Positions 21,072 to 31,161 of a stretch of DNA of 64,000 nt are shown piece after piece. The notes below the pieces were generated by a model that saw only the letters and a program-made list of their open reading frames with translations, did not search any database and had not been told where the DNA came from. The stretch is taken from positions 58,228 to 122,227 of the forward strand of contig NZ_CABVPL010000015.1 of assembly GCF_902499045.1 (NCBI RefSeq), in the 5' to 3' direction. Each line of letters opens with the position of its first letter. The first letter of the stretch is position 1. The position numbers and the translations under genes are program-made. The stretch is from Burkholderia latens. Its GTDB lineage: Bacteria > Pseudomonadota > Gammaproteobacteria > Burkholderiales > Burkholderiaceae.

Positions 21072-21854
21072 TTACTGGATCTTCGCCTGCTGGCGCAGAC
21101 CTTCCTCGAACGCCTGCAGTTTCTGCTGCACGAGCTGCTGCGCGATTTGCGCCTTCACCTGGTCGAACGGCGGCGGCGCGACGTCGCGGACGTCGTCGAC
21201 CCGGATGATGTGCCAGCCGAACTGCGTCTTCACCGGCGCGTCGGTCATCTGGCCTTTCTGCAGCTTCTGCGCGGCGGCCGCGAATTCCGGCACGTACGCC
21301 TTCGGGTCCGACCAGTCGAGGTCGCCGCCGTTCTTGCCCGAGCCCGGATCCTTCGAGTACTGCTTCGCCAGATCCTCGAACTTCGCACCGCCCTTGATCT
21401 TCGCGATCAGATCCTTCGCCTGCTGCTCGCTGTCGACCAGGATGTGATGCAGGTGGTACTCGCGATTGCCGCCGGCACCCTTCACGAGTTCGTCGTAGCG
21501 CGCCTTCACTTCGGCGTCGGTCGGCTGGTTCTTCTTCAGGAAGCTCTCGATCATCGAGCGCAGCACGACCGTCTGCTGCGCGACGGCGACCTGCGCCTTC
21601 ACTTCCGGACGATTCGGGATGCCTTCGCGGATCGCTTCCTGCATCAGGATCTCGCGGTTCACGAGTTCCTGGCGCACGGCCTGCTGAAGCTGCGGGCTAT
21701 CGGTCTGGCCTTGCTGGACGAGTTGCGCGACCATCGCGTCGGCGCGCGACTTCGGAATCGGCGTGCCGTTGACGACGGCGATGTTCTGGGCGAATGCCGG
21801 TGCCGCTGCAAACGCAGCCGCCGCGACCCACAGGCGGGGGGATTTCAGGATCAT
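21072..21854 (-). CDS. Periplasmic parvulin-type peptidyl-prolyl isomerase
   Basis: Secreted foldase of the PpiC/SurA group. It has 260 residues with a signal peptide (about 1-22, ending AFAQN). A SurA_N-like helical region follows, then one parvulin domain (about 135-230) starting REYHLHHILVDSEQQAKDLI and containing GGDLDWSDP and FGWHIIRVDDV. The C-terminal helix is Gln-rich. It heads toward a terminator and follows bolA and yciB on the same strand with small gaps, so the three are probably co-transcribed. Similar short parvulins are sometimes called Cbf2/PEB4-like. Confidence 0.88.
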   Translation of the reverse strand: MILKSPRLWVAAAAFAAAPAFAQNIAVVNGTPIPKSRADAMVAQLVQQGQTDSPQLQQAVRQELVNREILMQEAIREGIPNRPEVKAQVAVAQQTVVLRSMIESFLKKNQPTDAEVKARYDELVKGAGGNREYHLHHILVDSEQQAKDLIAKIKGGAKFEDLAKQYSKDPGSGKNGGDLDWSDPKAYVPEFAAAAQKLQKGQMTDAPVKTQFGWHIIRVDDVRDVAPPPFDQVKAQIAQQLVQQKLQAFEEGLRQQAKIQ

Positions 21855-21872
21855 CGGGAATTCCTGTTGAGA

Positions 21873-22181
21873 CTAGATTGAAGATTCGTTGAACTCTTCG
21901 GGCGTGTAAGCCACGATCGCGAGCGCGTGAATGCCGCGCTGCATCGCATCAGCGAGCGCATCATACACCAGCCGGTGCCGGGCGACGCGCGGCTTGCCCG
22001 CGAACGCGGCCGACACGATCGTCACCGTGTAATGGCCGCCGGCGGCCGCGCCGGCGTGACCGGCGTGCTGTGCGCTGTCGTCGCGCACGACGAGCGACAG
22101 CGGCGCGAGCGACGCGGTGAGGCGCGCTTCGATCAGCGCGATGCGCTCGTCCGGCGAGGCGTTCAGAAAGGCGTCGGTCAT
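21873..22181 (-). CDS. bolA: BolA-family protein
   Basis: Small stress and morphology regulator that binds DNA and partners monothiol glutaredoxins in iron-sulfur cluster handling. The 102-residue protein begins with a DERIALIEARLTASL helix. It has a low-complexity Gly/Ala/His insertion (about 40-50) before HYTVTIVSAAFAGKPRVARHR, the class II KH-like core containing the conserved FxGKxxVxRHR-type signature, and ends with LAIVAYTPEEF. The conserved His in RHR is present. It lies 18 bases from the isomerase gene and one base from yciB. Confidence 0.92.
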   Translation of the reverse strand: MTDAFLNASPDERIALIEARLTASLAPLSLVVRDDSAQHAGHAGAAAGGHYTVTIVSAAFAGKPRVARHRLVYDALADAMQRGIHALAIVAYTPEEFNESSI

Positions 22182-22182
22182 G

Positions 22183-22713
22183 TCATTCGTCCTTCAGGTA
22201 CTTCGTGAGCCACAGGCTCTGCAGGATGATGAACACGACCATCGCCCCCGTCGTGCCGAACAGCTTGAAGTTCACCCACTGCGATTCGGTGAAGTTGTGC
22301 ACCACGTACAGGTTTGCGACGCCGAGCACCGCGAAGAACAGCGCCCATGCGACGTTCAGTTTGTCCCACACGGGGTGCGGCAGCGTGAGCTGCTTGCCCA
22401 TCATCTTCTCGATCAGGTTGTTGCCGAACGCATAGCGCGCGGCGAGCAGCCCGATCGCAAACAGCCAATACAGCACAGTCGGTTTCCATTGAATGAATTT
22501 TTCGTCATGCAGGACGAGGGTGGCGCCGCCGAATACGACGATCACACCGAGGCTGACCCACAGCATCGTGTCGACTTTCCGGTGCCGGAAGGCGACCCAC
22601 GCGACCTGGGCCAGTGTCGCGACGATCGCGACGGCGGTGGCGGTGAAGATGCCCCAGACCTTGAAGGCGGCGAAAAACAGGATGATCGGAAACAGATCGA
22701 ACAGGAATTTCAT
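22183..22713 (-). CDS. yciB: Septation protein A family inner membrane protein (YciB/IspZ)
   Basis: Inner membrane protein of the YciB/IspA family, linked in enterics to cell-envelope synthesis and in Shigella to septation. The 176-residue protein has about five transmembrane helices: 1-20, 22-40, 48-66, 75-92 and 118-165 as a pair. The family motif [17 protein letters not shown] is in the middle, and [19 protein letters not shown] comes before the last pair. Its stop lies one base before the bolA start, indicating tight coupling. Confidence 0.93.
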   Translation of the reverse strand: MKFLFDLFPIILFFAAFKVWGIFTATAVAIVATLAQVAWVAFRHRKVDTMLWVSLGVIVVFGGATLVLHDEKFIQWKPTVLYWLFAIGLLAARYAFGNNLIEKMMGKQLTLPHPVWDKLNVAWALFFAVLGVANLYVVHNFTESQWVNFKLFGTTGAMVVFIILQSLWLTKYLKDE

Positions 22714-22728
22714 GGCGCTCGCAGCTGC

Positions 22729-22757
22729 GTGAAAGGCCGCATCGCGCGGCCTTTCAC
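22729..22757 (-). terminator. Hairpin between msrB and yciB
   Basis: Twelve-base-pair stem GTGAAAGGCCGC / GCGGCCTTTCAC with a five-base loop, downstream of msrB on the minus strand. The T-run is only three bases, so termination may be weak and the downstream genes may be read through. Confidence 0.4.
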
Positions 22758-22837
22758 CGTTGTGGGGACCCGCCAGGCGTCACCGTCCGGGAGCGGGGCA
22801 GCCCGCAAGACTGCCCGGCCGATCCGTCCGGCGCCGC

Positions 22838-23269
22838 TCATTCGTTTTCGGGTCGGGACTCGAAGTTTAACGCAGCCGAATTGATGCAGTACCGCAAACC
22901 GGTCTTGTCGCGCGGGCCGTCCTCGAACACGTGGCCGAGGTGCGCGCCGCAATGGTTGCAGCGGACCTCGACGCGCACCATTCCGTGCGAGCGGTCGATC
23001 TTCTCGTCGATCACCTCGCTGTTCAGCGGCTTGAAGTAGCTGGGCCAGCCGCAGCCCGAGTGGAACTTCGCGCCGGACTCGAACAGCGGCGTGCTGCACA
23101 CGACGCACTTGTAGATGCCCGGATCTTCGGTGTCGGTGTACTCGCCGGTGAACGCGCGCTCGGTCGCCGCGTGCTGCGTGACCTCGTACTGCATCGGCGT
23201 CAGGCGCCGGCGCAGCTCGGCGTCGTCCTTTTGGTACGGGTAGGTCTTGTCGTCGGAATCGTGTGACAT
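22838..23269 (-). CDS. msrB: Peptide-methionine (R)-S-oxide reductase
   Basis: Reduces the R epimer of methionine sulfoxide in proteins. From the ATG at 23269 (AGGAGA seven to eight bases upstream) the protein has 143 residues. Structural zinc ligands are Cys55/Cys58 and Cys104/Cys107. The catalytic cysteine is Cys128 in RYCINSAAL, and Cys73 in SGCGWPS is a likely resolving residue. There is no signal peptide, so it is cytoplasmic. A GTG at 23317 overlapping the selO stop is possible but would add 16 non-conserved residues. It follows selO on the same strand; both act on oxidised or redox-sensitive proteins. Confidence 0.95.
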   Translation of the reverse strand: MSHDSDDKTYPYQKDDAELRRRLTPMQYEVTQHAATERAFTGEYTDTEDPGIYKCVVCSTPLFESGAKFHSGCGWPSYFKPLNSEVIDEKIDRSHGMVRVEVRCNHCGAHLGHVFEDGPRDKTGLRYCINSAALNFESRPENE

Positions 23270-23313
23270 GTGAGGGTTCTCCTGATCGGTCGGTCGGGTC
23301 GTGCGGGTCGCGG

Positions 23314-24882
23314 TCACGACGAGCAGCTCACCTCGAGCGACCCGGCCCAGTCGGGCGGCAATGCCGCATACGCTTCATGTTCCGGTTGTTCGTCGAACGG
23401 CCGGCGTAGCACCTGCGCAAGCCGTTCGACTTCGGAAAAATCCTTCTCCTTCGCGCGCCGGATCGCGACTTCGGCCAGATGGTTGCGCAGTACGTATTTC
23501 GGGTTCACGCGATTCATCGCGGCCGCGCGGGCCGCGTCGTCGCGCGTCTCGTCGGACAGCCGCGCACGGTAGAGGTTCGCCCACGCATCGAACGCATCGC
23601 GATCGATGAACAGGTCGCGCACCGGTGCGTCGCGGCTCGCATCGTGCTTCGAGATCTGCGCGAGCCGGCGGAACGTCAGCGTGAAATCCGCACGGCTCGC
23701 ATGCATCGTCTCGAGCAGCTTGTTCGCGAGTTCCGCATCGTTGTCGTGCTCGAGCTCGAGGCCGAGCTTCGCGCGCATCGCGCGTTCGAGCGCGGGGCCG
23801 AAGCGTTCCGGAAATTTCGCGAGCACGGCCTGCGCGTCGTCCACCGCGCGCTCGGCGCGCGCATCGTCGTCGGCGATCCCGTGCTGCAGCCCGATCAGCG
23901 GCAGCAGCGCCTGCGCGAGGCAGTAGCAGTTCCAGTGCGCGATGCGCGGCTGCATCCGGTACGCGTAGCGGCCGCTCGTGTCCGAGTGGTTGCAGATGTG
24001 GTTCGCGTCGAACGCGTCGACGAAGCCGAACGGGCCGTAGTCGATCGTCAGGCCGAGGATCGACATGTTGTCGGTGTTCATCACGCCGTGGCAGAAGCCG
24101 ACCGCCTGCCACTGCGCGACGAGGTCGGCCGTGCGCAGCATCGCGGCTTCGAGCAGCGCGAGGTACGGATCGTCGGTGTCGCGGCAGGCCGGATAGAAGC
24201 GGTCGATCACATGATCGGCGAGCTGGCGCAGCAGGTCGGGGCGGTCGTTCGAGAAGAAATGCTCGAAGTGGCCGAAGCGCACGAAGCTCTCCGACACGCG
24301 TGTGACGACGGCCGACGTCTCGATCTCCTCGCGCACGACCGGCTGGTCCGAGCCGATCACCGTGAGCGCGCGCGTGGTCGGAATGCCGAGGTGATGCATC
24401 GCTTCCGAACACAGAAATTCGCGGATCGACGAGCGCAGCACCGCGCGGCCGTCACCCATCCGCGAATACGGCGTGCGGCCGCCGCCCTTGATCTGGAGCT
24501 CGTAGCGCTGGCCGTCGGTGCCGGGCAGCTCGCCGATCGTCAGCGCGCGGCCGTCGCCGAGCTGGCCGGCCCACACGCCGAACTGGTGGCCCGAATAGAC
24601 CGACGCGTACGGCAGCGCGTTCGCGGGCCAGTCGCGCGTCGGGTTGCCCGCGAACAGCTCGGCGAAGCCCGGCTGTGCCGCGAGCGAAGCCGGCAGGCCG
24701 AGCAGTTGCGCGACTTCATCGGAAAAGCCGACGACGTACGGCGCGGGCAGCGGCGCGGCCGGCAGCCGCGTATGAAACGCGTCGCCGAGCGTGACGAACG
24801 CGCCGGCGGCCGGCGCGCCGAGCGTCGCGGCGAGGTCGGGGAGGGTGTCAGCCGCATCGGCTGCGCTTCGGGAAAACGACAT
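23314..24882 (-). CDS. selO: SelO-type protein adenylyltransferase (YdiU)
   Basis: Pseudokinase-fold enzyme that transfers AMP to Ser, Thr or Tyr of protein substrates, important in redox stress. The ATG at 24882 gives 522 residues. The nucleotide-binding stretches [19 protein letters not shown] and DYGPFGFVD, and [18 protein letters not shown], are as in E. coli SelO. The protein ends Cys-Ser-Ser. This is the position of selenocysteine in vertebrate SelO, and the Cys form is usual in bacteria. No SECIS or in-frame TGA is seen. It lies immediately upstream of msrB, and the upstream extension to 24948 has no conserved sequence. Confidence 0.93.
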   Translation of the reverse strand: MSFSRSAADAADTLPDLAATLGAPAAGAFVTLGDAFHTRLPAAPLPAPYVVGFSDEVAQLLGLPASLAAQPGFAELFAGNPTRDWPANALPYASVYSGHQFGVWAGQLGDGRALTIGELPGTDGQRYELQIKGGGRTPYSRMGDGRAVLRSSIREFLCSEAMHHLGIPTTRALTVIGSDQPVVREEIETSAVVTRVSESFVRFGHFEHFFSNDRPDLLRQLADHVIDRFYPACRDTDDPYLALLEAAMLRTADLVAQWQAVGFCHGVMNTDNMSILGLTIDYGPFGFVDAFDANHICNHSDTSGRYAYRMQPRIAHWNCYCLAQALLPLIGLQHGIADDDARAERAVDDAQAVLAKFPERFGPALERAMRAKLGLELEHDNDAELANKLLETMHASRADFTLTFRRLAQISKHDASRDAPVRDLFIDRDAFDAWANLYRARLSDETRDDAARAAAMNRVNPKYVLRNHLAEVAIRRAKEKDFSEVERLAQVLRRPFDEQPEHEAYAALPPDWAGSLEVSCSS

Positions 24883-25046
24883 GTTGAGCGCCTCTGGGTA
24901 AGCCGATATTGTAAGGCGGCGCCGCGCCGCCCGCATGGCGGCCCGCACGCGCCGCGCAGCGCCCGTCCCGGCCGTGGACGCGCCGCACGCACGCGCACCG
25001 CTTCGAGGCTGGTCACCGATTCGCGTCCTTCAGGGAGAACAAGACG

Positions 25047-26690
25047 ATGGGTAAGCCGTTGCTGGGCCAGATGATGAACATGCCGTTGCTGGTGTCGTCG
25101 CTGATCGCGCATGCCGCGCGTTACGCGGGCGACACGGAGATCGTGTCGAAGCGCGTGGAAGGCGGCGTGCACCGCTACACGTACCGCGACTGCGAGCAGC
25201 GCGCGAAACGCGTCGCGCAGGCGCTGTCGCGGCTCGGCGTCGAAACGGGCGAGCGCGTCGGCACGCTCGCGTGGAACGGCTACCGGCATCTGGAGGCGTA
25301 TTACGGGATCGGCGGAATGGGCGCCGTGTGCCACACGATCAACCCGCGCCTGTTTCCCGAGCAGATCGCATACATCATCAATCATGCGGAAGACCGCTAC
25401 GTCTTCTTCGACCTCAATTTCGCGCCGCTCGTCGACGCGCTCGCGCCGCAGTGCCCGCACGTGAAGGGCTGGATCGCGATGACCGACGCCGCGCATCTGC
25501 CGTCGGGCGCGACGCCGTACCTGTGCTTCGAGACCCTCGTCGACGCCGAGGACGGCCGCTACGACTGGCCGTGCCTCGACGAGCAGCAGGCGTCGGGCCT
25601 CTGCTACACGTCGGGCACGACCGGCAATCCGAAGGGCGTACTGTATTCGCATCGCTCGACGGTGCTGCACGCGTACGGCGCCGCGCTGCCCGACGCGATG
25701 AACCTGTCCGCGATGGACGCCGTGCTGCCCGTCGTGCCGATGTTCCACGTGAATGCGTGGGGGCTGCCGTACGCGGTGCCGCTCACCGGCGGCAAGCTCG
25801 TGCTGCCCGGCAAGGACCTCGACGGCAAGTCGCTGTACGAACTGATGGAGGCCGAGCGCGTGACGTTCTCGGCGGGCGTGCCCACCGTGTGGCTCGGCCT
25901 GCTGAACTACATGCGCGAGGCCGGCGTGCGCTTCTCGACGCTGAACCGCACGGTGATCGGCGGTTCCGCGTGTCCGCCCGCGATGCTGCGCACGTTCGAG
26001 GACGAATACGGCGTGCGCGTGATCCACGCTTGGGGGATGACGGAGCTGTCGCCGCTCGGCACGCTCGCGAAGCTGAACTGGGCGCAATCGCAGCGGCCGC
26101 TCGACGCGCAGCGCCGGCTGCTGGAGAAGCAAGGGCGCGTGATCTGCGGCGTCGACATGCGCATCGTCGGCGAGGACGGCAACGAACTGCCGTGGGACGG
26201 CGTCGCGTTCGGCGAGCTGCAGGTGCGCGGGCCATGGGTGATCGATCACTACTTCAAGGGCGATACGTCGCCGCTCGTCGACGGCTGGTTCCCGACCGGC
26301 GACGTCGCGACGATCGACCCGGACGGCTTCCTGCAGATCACCGACCGCAGCAAGGACGTGATCAAGTCGGGCGGCGAATGGATCAGCTCGATCGACATCG
26401 AGAACGTCGCGATCGCGCATCCGGGCGTCGCCGAAGCCGCGTGCATCGCATGCGCGCATCCGAAGTGGACCGAGCGGCCGCTGCTCGTCGTCGTGCCGCG
26501 CGACGGCGCGAACCTGACGCGCGACGCGCTGCTCGCGTTCTACGAAGGCAAGGTCGCGAAGTGGTGGGTGCCCGACGACGTCGTGTTCGTCGAATCGCTG
26601 CCGCACACGGCGACCGGCAAGCTGCAAAAGCTGAAGCTGCGCGAGACGTTCCGCGACTACGTGTTGCCGACGGCCGTCTGCGCGCCGTAG
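25047..26690 (+). CDS. AMP-dependent acyl-CoA synthetase (AlkK/DmdB-like)
   Basis: Activates a medium- or long-chain fatty acid, or a related acid such as 3-methylthiopropionate, to its CoA thioester. The 547-residue protein has the AMP-binding motif [11 protein letters not shown] at 187-197, [14 protein letters not shown] (motif II), [34 protein letters not shown] (adenylate and hinge, here split by context) and the C-terminal catalytic Lys in [12 protein letters not shown]. The start with [19 protein letters not shown] matches the DmdB/AlkK-type N-terminus. AGGGAGAA precedes the ATG. It heads a degradation cluster, followed by its own gap and then the beta-oxidation genes. Chain-length preference cannot be read from sequence. 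Confidence 0.88.
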   Translation: MGKPLLGQMMNMPLLVSSLIAHAARYAGDTEIVSKRVEGGVHRYTYRDCEQRAKRVAQALSRLGVETGERVGTLAWNGYRHLEAYYGIGGMGAVCHTINPRLFPEQIAYIINHAEDRYVFFDLNFAPLVDALAPQCPHVKGWIAMTDAAHLPSGATPYLCFETLVDAEDGRYDWPCLDEQQASGLCYTSGTTGNPKGVLYSHRSTVLHAYGAALPDAMNLSAMDAVLPVVPMFHVNAWGLPYAVPLTGGKLVLPGKDLDGKSLYELMEAERVTFSAGVPTVWLGLLNYMREAGVRFSTLNRTVIGGSACPPAMLRTFEDEYGVRVIHAWGMTELSPLGTLAKLNWAQSQRPLDAQRRLLEKQGRVICGVDMRIVGEDGNELPWDGVAFGELQVRGPWVIDHYFKGDTSPLVDGWFPTGDVATIDPDGFLQITDRSKDVIKSGGEWISSIDIENVAIAHPGVAEAACIACAHPKWTERPLLVVVPRDGANLTRDALLAFYEGKVAKWWVPDDVVFVESLPHTATGKLQKLKLRETFRDYVLPTAVCAP

Positions 26691-26751
26691 ATCCGGGCCG
26701 CCGATAGCCGGCCGCACGGCCGCCCGATCCGGCCCCCGGATCGGGAGAAAA

Positions 26752-26787
26752 TTCAAATTGAACGACCGTGCTTTTTCGTTGTATGCT
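26752..26787 (+). promoter_or_regulatory. Candidate promoter with overlapping dyad upstream of the beta-oxidation genes
   Basis: A -35-like TTGAAC (26758-26763) and a -10-like TATGCT (26782-26787) are separated by 18 bases. The -35 is embedded in the 11-bp palindrome TTCAAATTGAA (26752-26762), a plausible repressor site. Confidence 0.4.
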
Positions 26788-26873
26788 GCCTCCGTTCGAT
26801 CCGGACATGCGGCCGTTCGACCGCGCACAATGAAGCGCAGCCACCCCGGCGCGCGATGCATGGAGGCAGGCAG

Positions 26874-28958
26874 ATGGCAGTGGATTACTCGACTCGCGAC
26901 GGCGTGGCCGTCATCACGCTCAACAATCCGCCCGTCAACGGGCTCGGCCTGTCGACGCGCCAGGGCGTCATGGATGCGCTCGATCGCGCCGCGCAGGATC
27001 CGTCGGTCACGGCGATCGTGCTGACCGGCGCGGGCCGCGCGTTCTCGGGCGGCGCCGACATCACCGAATTCAATACCCCGAAAGCGCTGCAGGAACCGAC
27101 GCTGCACACCGTGATCCGCGCGGTGGAGGCGAGCGCGAAGCCGGTCGTCGCGGCGTTGCACAGCGTCGTGATGGGCGGCGGGCTGGAACTCGCGCTCGGC
27201 GCGCACTATCGCGTCGCGGCGCCCGGTGCGCAGGTCGCGCTGCCCGAGGTGAAGCTCGGCCTGCTGCCGGGCGCGGGCGGCACGCAGCGGCTGCCGCGCG
27301 CGGTCGGGCTCGAAACCGCGCTGAACATGATCGTGTCGGGCGCGCCCGTGCCGTCGGAGCAGCTCGCGACGAGCGGACTGTTCGACGCGATGGCCGACGG
27401 CGATCTGCTCGAGACGGCCGTTGCGTTCGCGCGCAAGGCCGGCGCGCACAACGGGCCGCATCCGCGCGTGCGCGATCGCCAGATCGTCCACGAGAATGCG
27501 GCGGGCTTCATCCAGTTCGCGCGCAATTCCGTGCGGGCCGCCGCGCCGAACTTCCCCGCGCCGCACAAGTGCATCGACGCGATCGAGGCCGGCGTGTTGA
27601 ACGGCTTCGACAAGGGCAGCATCGCCGAGCGTGACGGCTTCGTCGCGCTGATGATGACGCCGGAAAGCCGCGCGCTGCGGCACGCGTTCTTCGGCGAGCG
27701 CGCGGCGAGCAAGATTCCCGACGTGCAGGCCGATACGCCGGTGCGCGAGATCCGCCGCGTCGGCGTGATCGGCGCGGGCACGATGGGCGGCGGGATCGCG
27801 ATGAACTTCATCAACGCGGGCTTGCCCGTCACGCTGCTCGAGACGAAGCAGGAAGCGCTCGACCGCGGCGTCGCGACGATCCACAAGAACTACGACGCGC
27901 AGGTGAAGAAGGGCAAGCTCACGCAGCAGAAGCTCGACGCGCGCTTGGCGCTGATCACGCCGACGCTGTCCTACGACGATCTGAAGGACGCCGACCTGAT
28001 CGTCGAGGCCGTGTTCGAGGAGCTCGGCGTGAAGGAGCAGGTGTTCCGCAAGCTCGACGAAGTCGCGAAGGCCGGCGCGATCCTCGCGTCGAACACGTCG
28101 ACGCTCGACGTCGACAAGATCGCCGCGTTCACGAAGCGGCCGCAGGACGTGGTCGGCATGCACTTCTTCAGCCCCGCGAACGTGATGAAGCTGCTCGAGG
28201 TCGTGCGCGGCGCGCGGACCGCGAAGGACGTGCTCGCCACCGTGATGGCGGTGGCGAAGAAGATCCGCAAGACGGCGGTCGTGTCGGGCGTGTGCGACGG
28301 CTTCATCGGCAACCGGATGATCGAGCAGTACATCCGTCAGGCGCTCTTCATGCTCGAGGAAGGCGCGCTGCCCGCGCAGGTCGATCGCGCGATCGAGAAG
28401 TTCGGCTTCGCGATGGGGCCGTTCCGGATGAGCGACCTCGCCGGCAACGACATCGGCTGGGCAATCCGCAAGCGCCGCTACGTCGAGAAGCCCGATCTGC
28501 ACTACTCGAAGATCGCCGACCGCCTGTGCGAGCAGGGCCGCTTCGGGCAAAAGACGGGCGGCGGCTGGTACGACTACGTGCCGGGCCAGCGCAACGCGAA
28601 ACCGTCGGCGCTCGTCGACGAGATGGTCGTCGCTTATTCGAAGGAGCGCGGCGTCGAGCGGCGCAAGATCGGCGACGACGAGATCGTCGAACGGCTCGTG
28701 TACGCGCTCGTCAACGAAGGCGCGAAGATCCTCGAGGAGAAGATCGCGTCGAAGGCGTCCGACATCGACATGGTCTATTTGACCGGCTACGGCTTTCCGC
28801 TGTGGCGCGGCGGCCCGATGCTGTACGCGGACATGGTCGGCCTCTACAACGTCGAGCGGGCGATCCGCCGCTACGCGGCCGCGCCGAACGGCGACGCGTG
28901 GCAGATCGCGCCGTCGATCGTCGAACTGGCGAAGGCCGGCCGCGGGTTCAACGGCTGA
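26874..28958 (+). CDS. fadJ: Bifunctional enoyl-CoA hydratase / 3-hydroxyacyl-CoA dehydrogenase
   Basis: Second and third steps of beta-oxidation in one chain of 694 residues. The N-terminal crotonase domain (about 1-190) has GAGRAFSGGADITEF and the oxyanion/catalytic region HSVVMGGGLELALGAHYRVAAPGAQVALPEVKLGLLPGAGGTQRLPR (motifs cited in parts). The NAD-binding domain starts at VGVIGAGTMGGGIAMNF (about residue 299), with catalytic HFFSPANVMKLLEVV. The C-terminal 3HCDH domains carry KTGGGWYDY. GGAGG seven bases before ATG 26874 fixes the start; the ATG at 26856 is less likely. The partner thiolase lies 0.7 kb downstream after pncA. FadB versus FadJ assignment is tentative. Confidence 0.92.
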   Translation: MAVDYSTRDGVAVITLNNPPVNGLGLSTRQGVMDALDRAAQDPSVTAIVLTGAGRAFSGGADITEFNTPKALQEPTLHTVIRAVEASAKPVVAALHSVVMGGGLELALGAHYRVAAPGAQVALPEVKLGLLPGAGGTQRLPRAVGLETALNMIVSGAPVPSEQLATSGLFDAMADGDLLETAVAFARKAGAHNGPHPRVRDRQIVHENAAGFIQFARNSVRAAAPNFPAPHKCIDAIEAGVLNGFDKGSIAERDGFVALMMTPESRALRHAFFGERAASKIPDVQADTPVREIRRVGVIGAGTMGGGIAMNFINAGLPVTLLETKQEALDRGVATIHKNYDAQVKKGKLTQQKLDARLALITPTLSYDDLKDADLIVEAVFEELGVKEQVFRKLDEVAKAGAILASNTSTLDVDKIAAFTKRPQDVVGMHFFSPANVMKLLEVVRGARTAKDVLATVMAVAKKIRKTAVVSGVCDGFIGNRMIEQYIRQALFMLEEGALPAQVDRAIEKFGFAMGPFRMSDLAGNDIGWAIRKRRYVEKPDLHYSKIADRLCEQGRFGQKTGGGWYDYVPGQRNAKPSALVDEMVVAYSKERGVERRKIGDDEIVERLVYALVNEGAKILEEKIASKASDIDMVYLTGYGFPLWRGGPMLYADMVGLYNVERAIRRYAAAPNGDAWQIAPSIVELAKAGRGFNG

Positions 28959-28993
28959 CGGGCCGCGCGGCCGGGCCGGCAAGGAGAAACGCA

Positions 28994-29626
28994 ATGAAAC
29001 GCACCGACGACGTATTGCTCGTGATCGACGTGCAGTACGACTTCATGCCGGGCGGCGCCCTCGCGGTGCCGGACGGCGACGCTGTCGTGCCCGTGATCAA
29101 CGCGCTCGCGCAACGCTTCGATCACGTCGTGCTGACGCAGGACTGGCACCCGCGCGAGCACGTGTCGTTCGCCGCGAACCATCCGGGGCGAGAACCGTTT
29201 TCGACGCTCGCGCTGCCGTACGGCGAGCAGGTGCTGTGGCCCGTGCATTGCGTGCAGGACACCGAAGGCGCGGCGCTGCATCGCGACCTCGACATCCCGC
29301 ACGCGCGGCTCGTGATCCGCAAGGGCGGCGACGCGCAGGTCGACAGCTATTCCGCGTTCGTCGAGGCCGATCGCGCGACGCGCACGGGGCTCGCCGGCTA
29401 TCTGCGCGAGCTCGGTGCGAAGCGCGTGTGGTGCTGCGGTCTCGCGACCGACTACTGCGTGGCGTGGTCCGCGCTCGATGCGCGCGCGGCAGGCTTCGAG
29501 GCCGCGGTGATCAACGATGCGTGCCGTGCGATCGACCTGAACGGGTCGCTCGCGCACGCATGGCAACAGATGCAGGCGGCGGGCGTCGCGCACGTGACGT
29601 CCGCGGGCGCGCGCCCGGCGGCGTAG
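28994..29626 (+). CDS. pncA: Nicotinamidase
   Basis: Hydrolyses nicotinamide to nicotinate in the Preiss-Handler NAD salvage route. It has 210 residues, with the triad Asp12 (IDVQYDF), Lys110 (VIRKGGD) and Cys155 (LATDYC), and metal ligands Asp50, His52 and His56 in QDWHPREH. AAGGAGAAAC lies just before the ATG. It is inserted between the bifunctional beta-oxidation gene (35 bases upstream) and the thiolase (42 bases downstream) on the same strand, so the three look like one operon. That is an unusual place for pncA; a link to the NAD demand of the dehydrogenase is inference. Confidence 0.94.
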   Translation: MKRTDDVLLVIDVQYDFMPGGALAVPDGDAVVPVINALAQRFDHVVLTQDWHPREHVSFAANHPGREPFSTLALPYGEQVLWPVHCVQDTEGAALHRDLDIPHARLVIRKGGDAQVDSYSAFVEADRATRTGLAGYLRELGAKRVWCCGLATDYCVAWSALDARAAGFEAAVINDACRAIDLNGSLAHAWQQMQAAGVAHVTSAGARPAA

Positions 29627-29668
29627 CGCATTCCCATCCGACATGAAGCAGGACCGAAGGAGACTCGC

Positions 29669-30847
29669 ATGACCGAAGCCGTAATCGTATCGACCGCACG
29701 CACACCGCTCGCGAAATCGTGGCGCGGCGCCTTCAACATGACGCACGGCGCGACGCTCGGCGGCCACGTGGTCGCGGCCGCGCTCGAACGCGCGAAGCTC
29801 GATCCGGCGCGCATCGAGGACGTGATCATGGGGTGCGCGAACCCCGAAGGCGCGACCGGCGCCAACATCGCGCGGCAGATTGCGCTGCGCGCGGGGCTGC
29901 CGGTCAGCGTGCCGGGGATGACGGTGAACCGTTTCTGTTCGTCCGGGCTGCAGACGATCGCGCTCGCCGCGCAGCGGATCATCGCGGGCGAGGGCGACGT
30001 GTACGTCGCGGGCGGCGTCGAATCGATCTCGTGCGTGCAGAACGAGATGAACCGGCACATGATCCAGGAAGGCTGGCTCGCCGAGCACAAGCCGGAGATC
30101 TACTGGAACATGCTGCAGACGGCCGAGAACGTCGCGAAGCGCTACGGAATTGCGAAGGAGCGGCAGGACGCGTACGGCGTGCAGTCGCAACAGCGCGCCG
30201 CGGCCGCGCAGGAAGCCGGGCGCTTCCGTGACGAGATCGTGCCGATCACCGTGCGCGCGGGCATCGCCGACAAGGCGACGGGGCGCCTGTTCACGCAGGA
30301 AGTGACGGTGTCGGCCGACGAAGGCATCCGGCCGGACACGACGCTCGAAGGCGTGTCGAAGATCCGCTCGGCCGTGCCGGGCGGCGTGATCACCGCGGGC
30401 AACGCGAGCCAGTTCTCCGACGGCGCGTCGGCATGCGTGGTGATGAACGCCGATGTCGCGCAGCGCGAAGGGCTGCAGCCGCTCGGCGTGTTCCGCGGTT
30501 TCGCGGTCGCCGGCTGCGAGCCCGACGAAATGGGAATCGGCCCCGTGTTCGCGGTGCCGAAGCTGCTGAAGCAGGCCGGATTGAAGATCGACGACATCGG
30601 CTTGTGGGAACTGAACGAAGCGTTCGCGGTGCAGGTGCTGTATTGCCGCGACACGCTCGGGATCCCTGACGATCGGCTGAACGTGAACGGCGGCGCGATC
30701 GCGGTCGGCCACCCGTACGGCGTGTCGGGCGCGCGCCTGACCGGCCATGCGCTGATCGAAGGCAAGCGGCGCGGCGTGAAATACGTGGTCGTCACGATGT
30801 GCATCGGCGGCGGGCAGGGGGCGGCCGGGCTGTTCGAAATCGTCTGA
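29669..30847 (+). CDS. fadA: Acetyl-CoA acyltransferase (thiolase)
   Basis: Last step of beta-oxidation, cleaving 3-ketoacyl-CoA with CoA. The 392-residue protein is of the degradative thiolase type. The nucleophile Cys is in [15 protein letters not shown] (about residue 89), the His motif is [17 protein letters not shown], and the C-terminal acid/base Cys is in [23 protein letters not shown] lies before the ATG. It follows pncA and completes the set made by the acyl-CoA ligase and the hydratase/dehydrogenase. Acyl-CoA dehydrogenases for the first step are not in this window. Confidence 0.94.
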   Translation: MTEAVIVSTARTPLAKSWRGAFNMTHGATLGGHVVAAALERAKLDPARIEDVIMGCANPEGATGANIARQIALRAGLPVSVPGMTVNRFCSSGLQTIALAAQRIIAGEGDVYVAGGVESISCVQNEMNRHMIQEGWLAEHKPEIYWNMLQTAENVAKRYGIAKERQDAYGVQSQQRAAAAQEAGRFRDEIVPITVRAGIADKATGRLFTQEVTVSADEGIRPDTTLEGVSKIRSAVPGGVITAGNASQFSDGASACVVMNADVAQREGLQPLGVFRGFAVAGCEPDEMGIGPVFAVPKLLKQAGLKIDDIGLWELNEAFAVQVLYCRDTLGIPDDRLNVNGGAIAVGHPYGVSGARLTGHALIEGKRRGVKYVVVTMCIGGGQGAAGLFEIV

Positions 30848-30981
30848 CGTTAGATTGTGGGCGGCCGCCGTTCCCCGGCGGGGACGCGGCCGCCGCGATA
30901 AACGAATCGGCGGGTATCGCGACGGATTCCTCAGGATCGTGAAGCAATCGGCGGCGCTGCAAAGGTGCCGTTTCCCCTTAC

Positions 30982-31009
30982 TTGTCAAACGAATTCCGGC
31001 ACCTATACT
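30982..31009 (+). promoter_or_regulatory. Sigma70-type promoter upstream of the diguanylate cyclase
   Basis: TTGTCA (30982-30987) and TATACT (31004-31009) with a 16-base spacer. Transcription would start near 31016, leaving about 145 bases of leader before the TTG start at 31162 and making the ATG at 31021 an unlikely start. Confidence 0.6.
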
Positions 31010-31161
31010 TGCTCTGACATTTGCCTTTCGGCGGGATGGGCCAGCGCGCGTGGCGCACCGACGCACGCGACGCGCCTCCGGTAGCCGGCGAAGACGATGC
31101 AGCGCGCGTTTCCGGCACCGTGGACGTTCGAACCACGCAGCAGACCGAAACGGGGACCAAA

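Noticed and set aside
24540-28994. Minus-strand open frame of 1484 codons
   Set aside because: It is antisense to selO (in part), the acyl-CoA ligase and the beta-oxidation gene. Long antisense frames are a by-product of high GC and strong codon bias; its Arg/His-rich product has no domain.
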